This document shows positions 40,125-50,492 of a stretch of 64,000 bases of DNA, in pieces (position 1 is the stretch's first letter; the number at the start of each line of letters is the position of its first letter). The notes below the pieces were generated by a model. That model was not told where the DNA came from. It did no database searches and was given only the letters and a program-made list of their open reading frames with translations. The stretch comes from Rhizobium sp. 9140. GTDB taxonomy: Bacteria; Pseudomonadota; Alphaproteobacteria; Rhizobiales; Rhizobiaceae. The position numbers and the translations under genes are program-made. The DNA lies in the NCBI RefSeq assembly GCF_900067135.1, contig NZ_FJUR01000001.1, positions 486,501-550,500 on the forward strand. Direction: 5' to 3'.

Positions 40125-40240
40125 GCACAGAACAGTTCCTGACCATGCTGATCATGCCGATCGGCGGCTTGCTGATCGGAGCATTGATGCTTTTCGTGAC
40201 ACGCAAGGATCGCCGGCCGGATAATCACCCCGGCACGTGA
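40121..40240 (+). CDS. 39-residue single-helix membrane protein
   Basis: A miniature protein with one helix (LTMLIMPIGGLLIGALMLFV) followed by a charged tail (TRKDRRPDNHPGT). Its ATG overlaps the previous stop by four bases (ATGA), and AAAGGA lies nine bases upstream, so translation is well supported. No function can be inferred beyond membrane location and likely partnership with the 73-residue protein. Confidence 0.65.
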   Translation: MSTEQFLTMLIMPIGGLLIGALMLFVTRKDRRPDNHPGT

Positions 40241-40243
40241 CAC

Positions 40244-40885
40244 CTATCGTGCCTGCGTCAGCACGATCTTCACCGCGAACAGCGAAAACACACCTGCAAA
40301 CACATAATCAATGCTGCGCATGACGCCCGGCCGTGCCTGAAGCCATCCAGAAAGCCGGTCCGCCGTCAGCACGACCGCGATGTTGATCGGCAGCGACACC
40401 GCAATCAGGATCAGCCCGAGCACGATCAGCTTCGTTCTGAGATTCGGATCGCTGGCCGTGACGAATTGCGGCAGGAAGGTCATGAAGAAGATAATGACCT
40501 TGGGATTGAGCAGATTGACCGACAGTCCCGACAGGATGTTTGCGACCGGCGAAGCCTTGGGAGTTGCCATGCGCTTGACCGAAAGACTCGATCCGTAACG
40601 GATCGCCTGAACGGCGATATAGAGCAGGTAGGCCGCACCCCCGGTCTTCAGCACGAAGAAGGCTGTCGGCGATGCCGTGACAAGCGCCGAGACGCCGAAG
40701 GCGACGAGGAATGTGTGAACCAGGCAACCCAGATTGGTCCCAAGACTGACCTGGAACGCCGCCGCCCGCCCTTGAGACAGCGCCCGGCTGATCCAGAGCG
40801 TCATGTCGGGACCCGGCGTAATCGCAAGCAGAAGGCTCGCAGCGGCAAAAGCCAGCACGGTCGGCAGGCCGGGAATGAAGTCCAT
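40244..40885 (-). CDS. LysE/RhtB family amino-acid exporter
   Basis: A 213-residue membrane protein with about six helices. The RhtB signature ITPGPDMTLWISRALSQGRAAAFQ opens the protein and LNPKVIIFFMTFLPQF occurs in the middle, both diagnostic. Such proteins export homoserine, threonine or other amino acids. It converges tightly with the small membrane-protein pair (three bases) and is divergent from the TenA gene. Confidence 0.93.
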   Translation of the reverse strand: MDFIPGLPTVLAFAAASLLLAITPGPDMTLWISRALSQGRAAAFQVSLGTNLGCLVHTFLVAFGVSALVTASPTAFFVLKTGGAAYLLYIAVQAIRYGSSLSVKRMATPKASPVANILSGLSVNLLNPKVIIFFMTFLPQFVTASDPNLRTKLIVLGLILIAVSLPINIAVVLTADRLSGWLQARPGVMRSIDYVFAGVFSLFAVKIVLTQAR

Positions 40886-40980
40886 GACATCGTCTCGCAG
40901 AAGGGTTCTGTCCTTTGTCAGCTTTTGCAGCTATTTCCGGACAAGGCAAGAACCTCCCATCCTCGCTGAAGGGCTCCGGC

Positions 40981-41643
40981 ATGACATCATCTTTCGAAAC
41001 ACTGAAAAGCCGAAACAGCCGGGAATGGCAGGCCTATCGCAACCATGAATTCGTTTGCCGGCTGGGCGCGGGAACGCTGTCCGAAGAGGCTTTCCGTCAT
41101 TATCTCAAGCAGGATTACCTCTTCCTCGTTGAGTTCGCGCGCGCCTGGGGTCTTGCCGTCTACAAGAGCCGGGATCTCGACGAAATCCGCCAAGGGCTGG
41201 AAAGCCTGAAGGCCATCGTCGAGGTGGAGATCGGTCTTCATGTGGGCTATTGCGCCGAATGGGGCATTCCGGAAAAAGCTCTTGCCGACGTGCCGCCATC
41301 GTCCGCAACCCTTGCCTATACCGATTACGTCCTCGAAACGGGCCTGCACGGCGATCTCACCGATCTGCATGTGGCCCTTGCGCCCTGCATCATCGGCTAT
41401 GGCGAGATCGCCCTCTGGCTTCAGGCCCAGCCCTTCCTCAAGATGGACGGCAACCCCTACGCGGCCTGGATCGAGATGTATGCGAGCGCCGACTATCAGG
41501 CGCTCGTGCGAAGCGAGATCGAGTGGCTGGACCGCCGCCTGGCAGGCCTCGACGAACCCGCCATCTCGCGCCTTTCCAGGATTTTCGCCAACGCGACCCG
41601 TCTGGAGGCCGACTTCTGGCAGATGGGCCTCGACCTCACCTGA
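40981..41643 (+). CDS. tenA: TenA family aminopyrimidine aminohydrolase
   Basis: A 220-residue all-helical TenA protein. [17 protein letters not shown] (binding Asp), the catalytic-cysteine loop [11 protein letters not shown] and the final Glu in [10 protein letters not shown] are present. TenA salvages pyrimidine from degraded thiamine. The ATG at 40981 gives the family start. No TPP riboswitch or other thi gene is visible nearby. Confidence 0.9.
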   Translation: MTSSFETLKSRNSREWQAYRNHEFVCRLGAGTLSEEAFRHYLKQDYLFLVEFARAWGLAVYKSRDLDEIRQGLESLKAIVEVEIGLHVGYCAEWGIPEKALADVPPSSATLAYTDYVLETGLHGDLTDLHVALAPCIIGYGEIALWLQAQPFLKMDGNPYAAWIEMYASADYQALVRSEIEWLDRRLAGLDEPAISRLSRIFANATRLEADFWQMGLDLT

Positions 41644-41794
41644 GACGCGCCCTGCCGGCCGCGATTTTCTCCGGCCACGGGATTTCGGATTTCCGGAATA
41701 TGCAGTAAGAGTTCCGCCATTTCGACGAGATACGGCGCATTCTGCCGCCGTTTACCCCTTTTACTGGCTTTTACCTCAGACGGAACGGATCACC

Positions 41795-43018
<1,224 letters not shown>

Positions 43019-43024
43019 ACAGAT

Positions 43025-43058
43025 GATCTGCGGCCGGGCAACCGGCCGCAGATCTATT
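43025..43058. terminator. Hairpin between argG and the MFS gene
   Basis: GATCTGCGGCCGG, loop GCAA, CCGGCCGCAGATC form a perfect 13-bp stem followed by TATT. It starts seven bases after the argG stop and also lies at the end of the convergent MFS gene, whose last codons overlap its 3' edge. Confidence 0.75.
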
Positions 43059-44271
43059 CCTCAGGCGTCTCCACGGCGCTCTGCGTCAGGCGCACGAAGA
43101 CCAGATAGGACACCACGGCACCGAGGCACATCAGTGGAACGATCGTGCCGAACGCCATCAAAGGCACGCCGACGAACGCCGCCGCCAAGCCTCCGAGAAA
43201 CCCACTCGCCATCTGTATGAACCCGAGCATGGCCGACGCAGAGCCGGCGATATGCGGGAAAGACTGAAGCGCCGCTGTCGTCATATGCGGCGTGAGATAG
43301 GCAATGCCGAAGCTCGAAAAGGCGACCGGCGCCATGACCGAGAGATAGGTCGGGGCCAGGAGATGCGTGGAAAGCGCGATCAGCGCACCGCCCGAGGCGA
43401 GCATCGCCAGCCCCACCCGGACCGACCGCTCGCCCCCGAGCCGGACCGCCGTCAGCCGGAGGCACACCGACCCGAGGAAATAGAAGCCGGATTGCATGAG
43501 CATGCCGAGCCCGAACGCCGTCGGCGACAGGCCGACCCGGTCGATCAGGATGAACGGCAGCATGGTCGCCTGCGCGTAGAGCGAGCCGATCGCCCCGCCG
43601 AGCACGCCCGTGGCCGCGAGAAACCTGACATCGCCAAGCACCTCGATATAGGACGTAGCCACCTGCCGAGGCAAAGCGAGCGATGGATCGGGCCGCCCCG
43701 TTTCCCGCATGAAGACGAGCACGGACAGAATGATCGTCAGCGAAAACCCGATCAGCATGACGAAGATCGCATGCCATCCGAAGCCGGCCAAAAGCAGCCC
43801 GCCGATCGCCGGCGCCATGGCCGGACCGATCGCCAGCATGATGCCGATGAGGTTCATGATCCGCGACGCCTCGGCACCCGTGAACTGGTCGCGCACGACG
43901 GCGCGGGCCACCGTGATGCCAACGGAGGCGCCGATGCCCTGGACCAGCCGCCCGGCAAGCAGCCATGTCACATTGGGTGCGAGCACGCAGATCAGGCCGC
44001 CCAGCGCGTTGATGCCGACGAAGAGCAGCGTCGCGTTCCGCCGCCCGAAGGCGTCGGAAAACGGGCCTGACACGAGTTGCGCAACGGAGAAGCCTGCGAA
44101 ATAGACGGTCAGCGTCAGCTTGATGAGCGATTCGGTCGAAGAGAAGGCGCTGACCAACTGCGGCATGGCCGGCGTGTAGATCGACATGGAAATAGGACCG
44201 AGCGTCGCAAGCAACGCGCCCAGAATGCTGGTGCGACGCTCGCTCATGCGCCCCCGCGCGCCACTTCTCAT
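43054..44271 (-). CDS. Bcr/CflA family multidrug efflux transporter
   Basis: A 405-residue major facilitator with twelve helices. The drug/H+ antiporter motif A appears as GPFSDAFGRRNATLL and motif C-like glycines as IGPAMAPAIGGLLL. MSIYTPAMPQL at the start is typical of the Bcr/CflA subgroup (bicyclomycin, chloramphenicol). An ATG at 44271 overlaps the MarR gene stop by four bases, while ATG 44247 gives a protein starting MSERRTS; the former is given for the coupling. Confidence 0.9.
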   Translation of the reverse strand: MRSGARGRMSERRTSILGALLATLGPISMSIYTPAMPQLVSAFSSTESLIKLTLTVYFAGFSVAQLVSGPFSDAFGRRNATLLFVGINALGGLICVLAPNVTWLLAGRLVQGIGASVGITVARAVVRDQFTGAEASRIMNLIGIMLAIGPAMAPAIGGLLLAGFGWHAIFVMLIGFSLTIILSVLVFMRETGRPDPSLALPRQVATSYIEVLGDVRFLAATGVLGGAIGSLYAQATMLPFILIDRVGLSPTAFGLGMLMQSGFYFLGSVCLRLTAVRLGGERSVRVGLAMLASGGALIALSTHLLAPTYLSVMAPVAFSSFGIAYLTPHMTTAALQSFPHIAGSASAMLGFIQMASGFLGGLAAAFVGVPLMAFGTIVPLMCLGAVVSYLVFVRLTQSAVETPEE

Positions 44272-44804
44272 GAACGCGTTCGATCTGCCGATGACGATAG
44301 GCCTGCCTCCGCGGGCTCTCTGTCCTGTGCCAACTCCTGCGCGACCGCCTGTGCTGGGTTGCGGTCGAGATCATGCAGATTGTCGCGCATCATCTTCAGG
44401 CTCTGCCTGAGGATCTCGAGCTCCGCCGTCCCATGCCCCGCCGTCACCTCGTCCATCAGCGCGCGAACTTGGGTCCGGATATCCAGCAGAACGCCATCGG
44501 CAGCCGGCGTGGCCACCACGTTTTTCGCACGCCGGTCGGACGGATCGGGAATGCGCTCGACGAAACCGAGTGCCTCCAGCCGGTCGAGATAGGTCGAAAG
44601 CGTCATCGGCTCGATGCCCATACGAATGGCGATATCAGCCTGCTTGATGCGCTGATTGACGGCAACCTGTATGAGAGCTCTCGCCTCTCCGGGCGTCACC
44701 CCCAGGTTTGCCGCGTTGATCCGCCTGTCGAACGCGCTGCGCAGCAGGCGGGAAACGTCTGTCAGCAGCATGCCAACGGTATCGGTTTCCAGTCGGACGG
44801 TCAT
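44268..44804 (-). CDS. MarR family transcriptional regulator
   Basis: A 178-residue winged-helix regulator. The MarR DNA-binding core is GVTPGEARALIQVA, ADIAIRMGIEPMTLSTYLDRLEALGFVER and the wing DPSDRRAKNVVATP. GGGAGA lies well placed before ATG 44804. It heads an operon with a multidrug exporter and so probably represses it. A candidate operator is given upstream. Confidence 0.92.
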   Translation of the reverse strand: MTVRLETDTVGMLLTDVSRLLRSAFDRRINAANLGVTPGEARALIQVAVNQRIKQADIAIRMGIEPMTLSTYLDRLEALGFVERIPDPSDRRAKNVVATPAADGVLLDIRTQVRALMDEVTAGHGTAELEILRQSLKMMRDNLHDLDRNPAQAVAQELAQDREPAEAGLSSSADRTRS

Positions 44805-44898
44805 GACATCTCCCTTATGCGCCGCCGTGTCGGTGGTGACCGGCCAGGATCGCCGCTTCATAACGCATTAAAAGCATTCCTGTTTCAGCAAAAATGCA

Positions 44899-44913
44899 AT
44901 AAGTATTTCTTAT
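44899..44913. promoter_or_regulatory. Candidate MarR operator
   Basis: ATAAG, TATTT, CTTAT form a perfect inverted repeat of 15 bases, the usual size for a MarR dimer site, about 95 bases upstream of the MarR gene start. On the minus strand CCTGAC lies just upstream of it and could be a -35, so the repeat would overlap the promoter. Confidence 0.4.
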
Positions 44914-45059
44914 CATTCACAGAGAGGTCAGGCAACCGTCATACCTTGACGCTGACTTTGCCAAGCGCCACCTCGCAGTGCTACCTTTCTAACCAAGTTC
45001 TCAATTGCCTGGCGCCAGGCATTTCATCATAGCAGGGACATTCCCGAAGGATTTCGAAG

Positions 45060-47147
45060 ATGGCAAAGCCCGATCTCAACCCCGCCTTGACAGACTGGAC
45101 AGGCCCCGACGGGCTTCCGCATTTCGAGGCGGTCGCAGACACCGATTTCGCACCCGCCTTCGACGCTGCCCTTGCCGAGCATGACGCGGAAATCGCGGGT
45201 ATCGCCCATCATCCGGATGCTCCGACCTTCGAGAATACCATCGTGGCGCTCGAAATCGCCGGCGACAGCCTGTCCCGCGTCTCGGCGCTCTTCTGGAACC
45301 GCGCTGGCGCTCACACCAACGAGACGATCCAGGCACTGGAGCGCGAGGTCGCGCCGAAGATGTCGCGGCATTACTCGAAAGTCGGCATGGATGCCGCCCT
45401 CTTCGCCCGGATCGACACACTCTGGAACGAACGCGACACGCTTGGCCTGTCGCTGGAACAGTCCCGCGTTCTCGAACGGCACTGGAAGGGCTTCGTCAAA
45501 TCGGGCGCCCGGCTCGCCAAGCCCGAGCAGGAGCGCCTTGCCGCCATCAACGAGCATCTCGCCGGCCTCGGCGCCGCCTTCGGCCAGAACCTGCTGGCCG
45601 ACGAAAAGAGCTGGTCGCTGCTCCTGAAGGAGGAGGCGGATCTCGCCGGCCTTCCCGGCTTTCTGCGCGATGCGATGGCCGCCGCAGCGCGCGAACGCAA
45701 TGCCGAGGGCGGCTATGCGGTCACCCTCTCCCGCTCGATCGTCGAGCCCTTCCTGACCTTCTCCGAAAACCGCGACCTGCGAGAAAAAGCATTCCGCGCC
45801 TGGTCGTCCCGTGGCGAAAACGGCGGCGAGACGGACAATAGCACCGTCATCCGCGAAACCCTCGCTCTGCGTGCCGAGAAGGCCCGCCTGCTTGGATACG
45901 ACAATTACGCCGCCCTGAAACTCGACAACACCATGGCGAAAACCCCCGTCGCGGTGAACGGCCTCCTGACCGCCGTCTGGGAAAAAGCGGTCGCCCAAGC
46001 CCGTCGGGAAGAGGCCGATCTTGCGGCACTCATCGCCCGCGAAGGCTGCAACCACCCGGTTATGCCTTGGGACTGGCGCCATTATGCCGAGAAGCAGCGT
46101 GCCGAGCGCTTCGATTTCTCCGAGAGCGAACTGAAGCCCTATCTGCAACTCGACCGCATCATCGAGGCCTGCTTCGATGTCGCACACCGCCTCTTCGGCA
46201 TCACCGCCACGGAGAAGACCGGCGTTCGGGGCTATCATCCGGATGTCCGCGTCTTCGACATCCGCAATGCCGACGGCACGCTCGTCGCACTGTTCCTCGG
46301 CGATTACTTTGCCCGCTCATCCAAGCGCTCGGGCGCCTGGATGAGCGCCTTCCAGTCGCAGCACCGCCTGCCCCTGCCGAATGGCGCAAAGGGTGAGCTG
46401 CCGATCGTCTATAATGTCTGCAACTTCGCCAAGCCCGCCGACGGCAAGCCGGCGCTGCTGTCGCTGGACGATGCCCGCACGCTCTTCCACGAGTTCGGAC
46501 ACGGCCTGCACGGCATGCTTTCGAACGTCACCTATCCGTCCGTCGCGGGTACAGGTGTCTCACGCGACTTCGTCGAACTCCCCTCGCAACTCTACGAGCA
46601 CTGGCTAACCGTTCCCGAGATCCTCAAGCGCTACGCCATACACGAGGCGACGGGCGAGCCGATGCCGCAAACGCTGTTCGACAAGGTCATGGCCGCCCGC
46701 ACCTTTAACGCGGGCTTCAACACGGTGGAGTTCACCTCCTCGGCTCTGGTCGACATGGCCTACCACACAGCCGACAGCGTCGAGGATCCCGCGGCGTTCG
46801 AGGCCGCCGTGCTGGAACGCCTGGGTATGCCGCAATCGATCACCATGCGGCACCGTTCGCCGCACTTCCAGCACATCTTCGCGGGCGACGGCTATTCGGC
46901 CGGCTACTATTCCTACATGTGGTCGGAGGTGCTGGATGCAGACGCGTTTTCGGCTTTCGAGGAAACCGGAAATCCGTTCGATCCGGCCATGGCAAAACGC
47001 CTGCGGGACAATATCTATTCCGTCGGCGGATCGATCGATCCGGAGGACGCCTACACCGCCTTCCGCGGCAAGCTGCCGAGCCCGGAAGCCATGCTGCGGA
47101 AAAAGGGCCTCGGCGTGACCGAGCCGCTCACTGGCAGCGACGCCTGA
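45060..47147 (+). CDS. M3 family oligopeptidase (oligopeptidase A/Dcp type)
   Basis: The 695-residue zinc metallopeptidase cleaves short peptides in the cytoplasm. The HExxH site is HEFGHGLHGML (His477, Glu478, His481), with the third ligand downstream in the VELPSQLYEHW region. WKGFVKSGARL and the C-terminal GYYSYMWSEVLDADAF stretch are typical of thimet-like enzymes. It resembles both PrlC and Dcp and I do not choose. CTTGAC at 44945 may be the -35 element. Confidence 0.93.
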   Translation: MAKPDLNPALTDWTGPDGLPHFEAVADTDFAPAFDAALAEHDAEIAGIAHHPDAPTFENTIVALEIAGDSLSRVSALFWNRAGAHTNETIQALEREVAPKMSRHYSKVGMDAALFARIDTLWNERDTLGLSLEQSRVLERHWKGFVKSGARLAKPEQERLAAINEHLAGLGAAFGQNLLADEKSWSLLLKEEADLAGLPGFLRDAMAAAARERNAEGGYAVTLSRSIVEPFLTFSENRDLREKAFRAWSSRGENGGETDNSTVIRETLALRAEKARLLGYDNYAALKLDNTMAKTPVAVNGLLTAVWEKAVAQARREEADLAALIAREGCNHPVMPWDWRHYAEKQRAERFDFSESELKPYLQLDRIIEACFDVAHRLFGITATEKTGVRGYHPDVRVFDIRNADGTLVALFLGDYFARSSKRSGAWMSAFQSQHRLPLPNGAKGELPIVYNVCNFAKPADGKPALLSLDDARTLFHEFGHGLHGMLSNVTYPSVAGTGVSRDFVELPSQLYEHWLTVPEILKRYAIHEATGEPMPQTLFDKVMAARTFNAGFNTVEFTSSALVDMAYHTADSVEDPAAFEAAVLERLGMPQSITMRHRSPHFQHIFAGDGYSAGYYSYMWSEVLDADAFSAFEETGNPFDPAMAKRLRDNIYSVGGSIDPEDAYTAFRGKLPSPEAMLRKKGLGVTEPLTGSDA

Positions 47148-47158
47148 AAAGGTCTGAA

Positions 47159-47184
47159 CCGGCGCTCATCCAACCGAGCGCCGG
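47159..47184 (+). terminator. Stem-loop after the M3 peptidase gene
   Basis: CCGGCGCTC, an eight-base loop and GAGCGCCGG form a perfect 9-bp stem 11 bases after the stop. The stretch GCACCCTCTTTC behind it is only moderately T-rich. Confidence 0.6.
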
Positions 47185-47282
47185 GCACCCTCTTTCGCAT
47201 TTGCAAAAAAACATGTAAGAGCCCGGGCAATGCAGTTGCGGCGTTCCCAAGACACGCCCCGAGCCCTCGGATACCCAAAACC

Positions 47283-49115
47283 ATGAAAATGCGGAATATC
47301 GCGATCATCGCACACGTCGACCATGGAAAAACGACCCTTGTTGACGAAATTCTGAAGCAGTCCGGCTCGTTCCGTGACAACCAGCGCACCGTCGAGCGCA
47401 TGATGGACAGCAACGATCTCGAAAAAGAACGTGGCATCACCATTCTCGCCAAGGCGACCTCCATCGAGTGGAAGGGCGTTCGCATCAACATCGTTGACAC
47501 CCCCGGCCACGCCGACTTCGGCGGCGAAGTCGAGCGTATCCTGTCGATGGTGGATGGCGCGATCGTTCTGGTCGACAGCTCGGAAGGCCCGATGCCGCAG
47601 ACCAAGTTCGTGGTCTCCAAGGCGCTGAAGGTCGGCCTTCGTCCGATCGTCGCGATCAACAAGATCGACCGTCCGGACGGTCGCCACGAGGAAGTCATCA
47701 ACGAGGTCTTCGACCTCTTCGCAAACCTCGATGCGACCGACGAGCAGCTCGACTTCCCGATCCTCTACGGTTCGGGCCGCGATGGCTGGATGAACGTCAA
47801 CCCGGAAGGCCCGAAGGACCAGGGCCTCGCGCCGCTGCTGGACCTCGTTCTCGAGCACGTGCCGGAGCCGAGCGTCGGCGACGAAGACGGCGCGTTCCGC
47901 ATGATCGGCACGCTGCTGGAAGCCAACCCCTTCCTCGGACGCGTCATCACCGGCCGCATCCATTCCGGTTCGATCAAGCCGAACCAGTCGGTCAAGGTCA
48001 TGAGCCAGGACGGCAAGGTGGTCGAAACCGGCCGCATTTCCAAGATCCTCGCGTTCCGCGGTATCGAGCGCACCGCCATCGATGAAGCCCATGCAGGCGA
48101 TATCGTCGCCATCGCCGGCCTGTCCAAGGGCACGGTTGCCGACACGTTCTGCGACCCATCCGTGAGCGAAGCGCTGGAAGCACAGCCGATCGATCCGCCG
48201 ACCGTCACCATGTCCTTCCTCGTCAACGACAGCCCGCTGGCCGGCACCGAAGGTGACAAGGTCACCTCGCGCGTTATCCGCGACCGCCTGTTCAAGGAAG
48301 CCGAAGGCAACGTTGCCCTGAAGATCGAGGAATCCGAAGGCAAGGATTCGTTCTTCGTCTCGGGCCGCGGCGAATTGCAGCTGGCCGTTCTGATCGAAAC
48401 CATGCGTCGCGAAGGCTTCGAGCTTGCCGTGTCGCGTCCGCGCGTCGTCATGCACAAGGATGAGGACGGCAACGTCCTGGAGCCGATCGAAGAGGTCGTG
48501 ATCGACGTTGACGAGGAGCATTCCGGTGTCGTCGTCCAGAAGATGTCGGAGCGCAAGGCCGAACTGGCCGAGCTTCGTCCGTCCGGCGGCAGCCGCGTTC
48601 GTCTCAAGTTCTTCGCCCCGACGCGCGGGCTCATCGGCTACCAGTCGGAACTGCTGACGGACACCCGTGGCACCGCGATCATGAACCGTCTGTTCCACGA
48701 CTATCAGCCCTTCAAGGGCGAAATCGGCGGCCGCACCAACGGCGTTCTTCTGTCCAACCAGTCCGGCGAAGCCGTTGCCTACGCGATGTTCAACCTGGAA
48801 GACCGCGGCCCGATGATCATCGAGCCCGGCGAAAAGGTCTATGCCGGCATGATCATCGGCATTCACTCTCGCGACAACGACCTCGAGGTCAACGTGTTGA
48901 AGGGCAAGCAGCTCACCAACATCCGGTCGGCCGGCAAGGACGAAGCCGTCCGCCTGACCCCGCCGATCCGCATGACGCTCGACCGCGCGCTGTCGTGGAT
49001 CCAGGACGACGAACTGATGGAAGTCACACCGAAGAACATCCGTCTTCGCAAGACCTACCTCGACGCCAACGACCGCAAGCGCTTTGGCAAGGGCGGCAAG
49101 GGCGCCGCCGCTTAA
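47283..49115 (+). CDS. typA: Translational GTPase TypA/BipA
   Basis: The 610-residue ribosome-binding GTPase acts in 50S assembly and stress adaptation. G motifs are visible: AHVDHGKTT, DTPGHADFGGEV and NKIDR, followed by domain II, the EF-G-like domains III and V, and the BipA-specific C-terminal domain (LGKQ-type KGKQLTNIRSAG, RTYLDANDRKRFGK region). TypA length is typical. The ATG follows a poly-A-rich region. A strong terminator lies behind it. Confidence 0.97.
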   Translation: MKMRNIAIIAHVDHGKTTLVDEILKQSGSFRDNQRTVERMMDSNDLEKERGITILAKATSIEWKGVRINIVDTPGHADFGGEVERILSMVDGAIVLVDSSEGPMPQTKFVVSKALKVGLRPIVAINKIDRPDGRHEEVINEVFDLFANLDATDEQLDFPILYGSGRDGWMNVNPEGPKDQGLAPLLDLVLEHVPEPSVGDEDGAFRMIGTLLEANPFLGRVITGRIHSGSIKPNQSVKVMSQDGKVVETGRISKILAFRGIERTAIDEAHAGDIVAIAGLSKGTVADTFCDPSVSEALEAQPIDPPTVTMSFLVNDSPLAGTEGDKVTSRVIRDRLFKEAEGNVALKIEESEGKDSFFVSGRGELQLAVLIETMRREGFELAVSRPRVVMHKDEDGNVLEPIEEVVIDVDEEHSGVVVQKMSERKAELAELRPSGGSRVRLKFFAPTRGLIGYQSELLTDTRGTAIMNRLFHDYQPFKGEIGGRTNGVLLSNQSGEAVAYAMFNLEDRGPMIIEPGEKVYAGMIIGIHSRDNDLEVNVLKGKQLTNIRSAGKDEAVRLTPPIRMTLDRALSWIQDDELMEVTPKNIRLRKTYLDANDRKRFGKGGKGAAA

Positions 49116-49142
49116 GGCTTCAGACCCGATCTGACGACAGAG

Positions 49143-49170
49143 CCCCGCCTTGCAAAAGGCGGGGTTTTTT
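49143..49170 (+). terminator. typA terminator
   Basis: CCCCGCCTT, loop GCAA, AAGGCGGGG followed by six T residues, a textbook intrinsic terminator 28 bases after the stop. Confidence 0.92.
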
Positions 49171-49283
49171 ATGCGCCATGCTCAAGACCTTTCCCTATGC
49201 CAGCGCGCCTGCTGGAGCCGTTACAAGGGCCGAGAGCACGTGACCTCCTACACCCTTCCGGAGAAGCCGCAGGGGCGCACCAA

Positions 49284-49336
49284 GCCCCGTCTCCCTGCGT
49301 GCGAGGAGAAGGTGCCGCCGGATGAGAGGCAGCCCC
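49284..49336 (-). repeat. Degenerate rhizobial intergenic palindrome (RIME-like)
   Basis: On the minus strand the stretch contains CTCATCCGGCGGCACCTTCT followed by a TCTCC/GGAGA stem and a run ending ACGGGG. The order CTCATCCG...GCACCTTCTCC...GGGAGA recalls a widespread intergenic palindrome of Rhizobiaceae. This copy is imperfect. It fills the gap between the typA and carD terminators together with nothing else recognisable. Confidence 0.4.
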
Positions 49337-49372
49337 ACACGTCGCCCGCGATACGCTCAACCTCAAGCCATA

Positions 49373-49405
49373 AAAAAACCCCGCCTCTCGCAAGGCAGGG
49401 TTTTT
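49373..49405 (-). terminator. carD terminator
   Basis: Reading the minus strand, AACCCTGCCT, a short loop, AGGCGGGGTT and a T-run form a strong terminator 20 bases after the carD stop; on the plus strand a T-run also follows, so it works both ways. Confidence 0.85.
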
Positions 49406-49426
49406 GAACAGAAGACAGTGAGACGC

Positions 49427-49999
49427 TTACGCGGCTTCTTCTTCCTGAGTTTCGTCTTCGTCGACCGTCTTGCCGCGCTTGGGACCCTTGGCAAGGTTTG
49501 CTTCGACGAGACGCACGGCTTCAGTTCCGGACATCTTGTTGACGGCGGCGATTTCGCGGGCCATGCGGTCCAGAGCGGCTTCGTAGAGCTGCCGTTCGGA
49601 ATAGGACTGTTCCGGCTGATTCTCGGCACGGTACAGGTCGCGAACGACTTCCGCGATGGCGATCAGGTCGCCGGAATTGATCTTGGCATCATATTCCTGC
49701 GCGCGGCGCGACCACATGGTCCGCTTGACGCGAGCCTTGCCCTGGACGACCTTCAACGCACGCTCGACAAAATCCGTTTCCGACAGCTTGCGCATGCCGA
49801 TGCTGACGGCCTTGGCAACCGGCACCTTCAGACGCATCTTGTCCTTGTCGAAATCGATCACGAACAGTTCGAGCGACATGCCGGCGACAACCTGCTCTTC
49901 GATAGCGACGATTTGTCCAACACCATGAGCCGGATAAACGATCGATTCACCGATTTTGAAGCCATGGCGCGTGGAGGATTTTTTCTGCTGGGTCGTCAT
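49427..49999 (-). CDS. carD: CarD/CdnL family transcription factor
   Basis: A 190-residue protein with an N-terminal RNA-polymerase interaction (Tudor-like) domain, GESIVYPAHGVGQIVAIEEQ, and a helical DNA-binding half around WSRRAQEYDAKINSGD and LYEAALDRMAREIAAV. CarD/CdnL proteins bind the beta subunit and stabilise open complexes at many promoters including rRNA. An acidic tail (DEDETQEEEAA) ends it. The ATG at 49999 is used; a TTG three codons upstream is less likely. Confidence 0.94.
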   Translation of the reverse strand: MTTQQKKSSTRHGFKIGESIVYPAHGVGQIVAIEEQVVAGMSLELFVIDFDKDKMRLKVPVAKAVSIGMRKLSETDFVERALKVVQGKARVKRTMWSRRAQEYDAKINSGDLIAIAEVVRDLYRAENQPEQSYSERQLYEAALDRMAREIAAVNKMSGTEAVRLVEANLAKGPKRGKTVDEDETQEEEAA

Positions 50000-50492
50000 T
50001 CGTTTCAAAAACTCCCTGTTACGCTCCCGGCATGGGCCGGGGTCGGGTCAGTCAGGCCCGGGATGGACGGGCATCCTGCGGGTCACTCCTTACTGAAACG
50101 CACCAAACGAATTCAAACGCTTCGGCAAACAGATCACACGCAAGCAACGGACGTTGCATGAAGACATGAACCGTGACGAAGGAGAATTTGCTTTCGTGAT
50201 GGTTTCGGGCACACAAAAGTGCCACGATGTGGATCAGTATTCAGACCCTACCACAAAAATCTGCCGAAATCAATGTTTTGCTTAAGCCACAGGCAAGCTT
50301 CGCCGCGTGTTGTTAAAAACGGCGTGCCGGTTTCCAATTTGGGAGACCGTGATCGAATCATGCGCTTCAAGGAGCGCGACCTCTCGACCTTAGAACATGT
50401 CGCGAGAGAATGTGCAGTGGTTTTGCGAAAACGACATACGGAAAAGCTAAGGCGTGACGCGCAAAGCACGATCTGAACAATCGCGACTTTCT
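50000..50492. other. 493-base gap between carD and fdxA
   Basis: The gap should contain the carD promoter. A plus-strand frame from ATG 50360 to 50476 encodes a 38-residue charged peptide (start MRFKERDLST) but no ribosome site is near, so it is not called. Small GC-rich hairpins occur at about 50025-50075 (GCATGGGCC/GGCCCGGG region). No repeat or RNA gene is recognised. Confidence 0.4.

Noticed and set aside
41240..41794. Upstream extension of the argG frame through tenA
   Set aside because: It overlaps the real tenA gene in another frame; argG begins at the conserved MALPKDVKK.
47166..48866. 566-codon minus-strand frame opposite typA
   Set aside because: Antisense shadow of a conserved GTPase gene.
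50360..50476. 38-codon frame (MRFKERDLST...) between carD and fdxA
   Set aside because: The nearest purine-rich stretch is 13 bases from the ATG and no family is recognised; it remains only a weak possibility.
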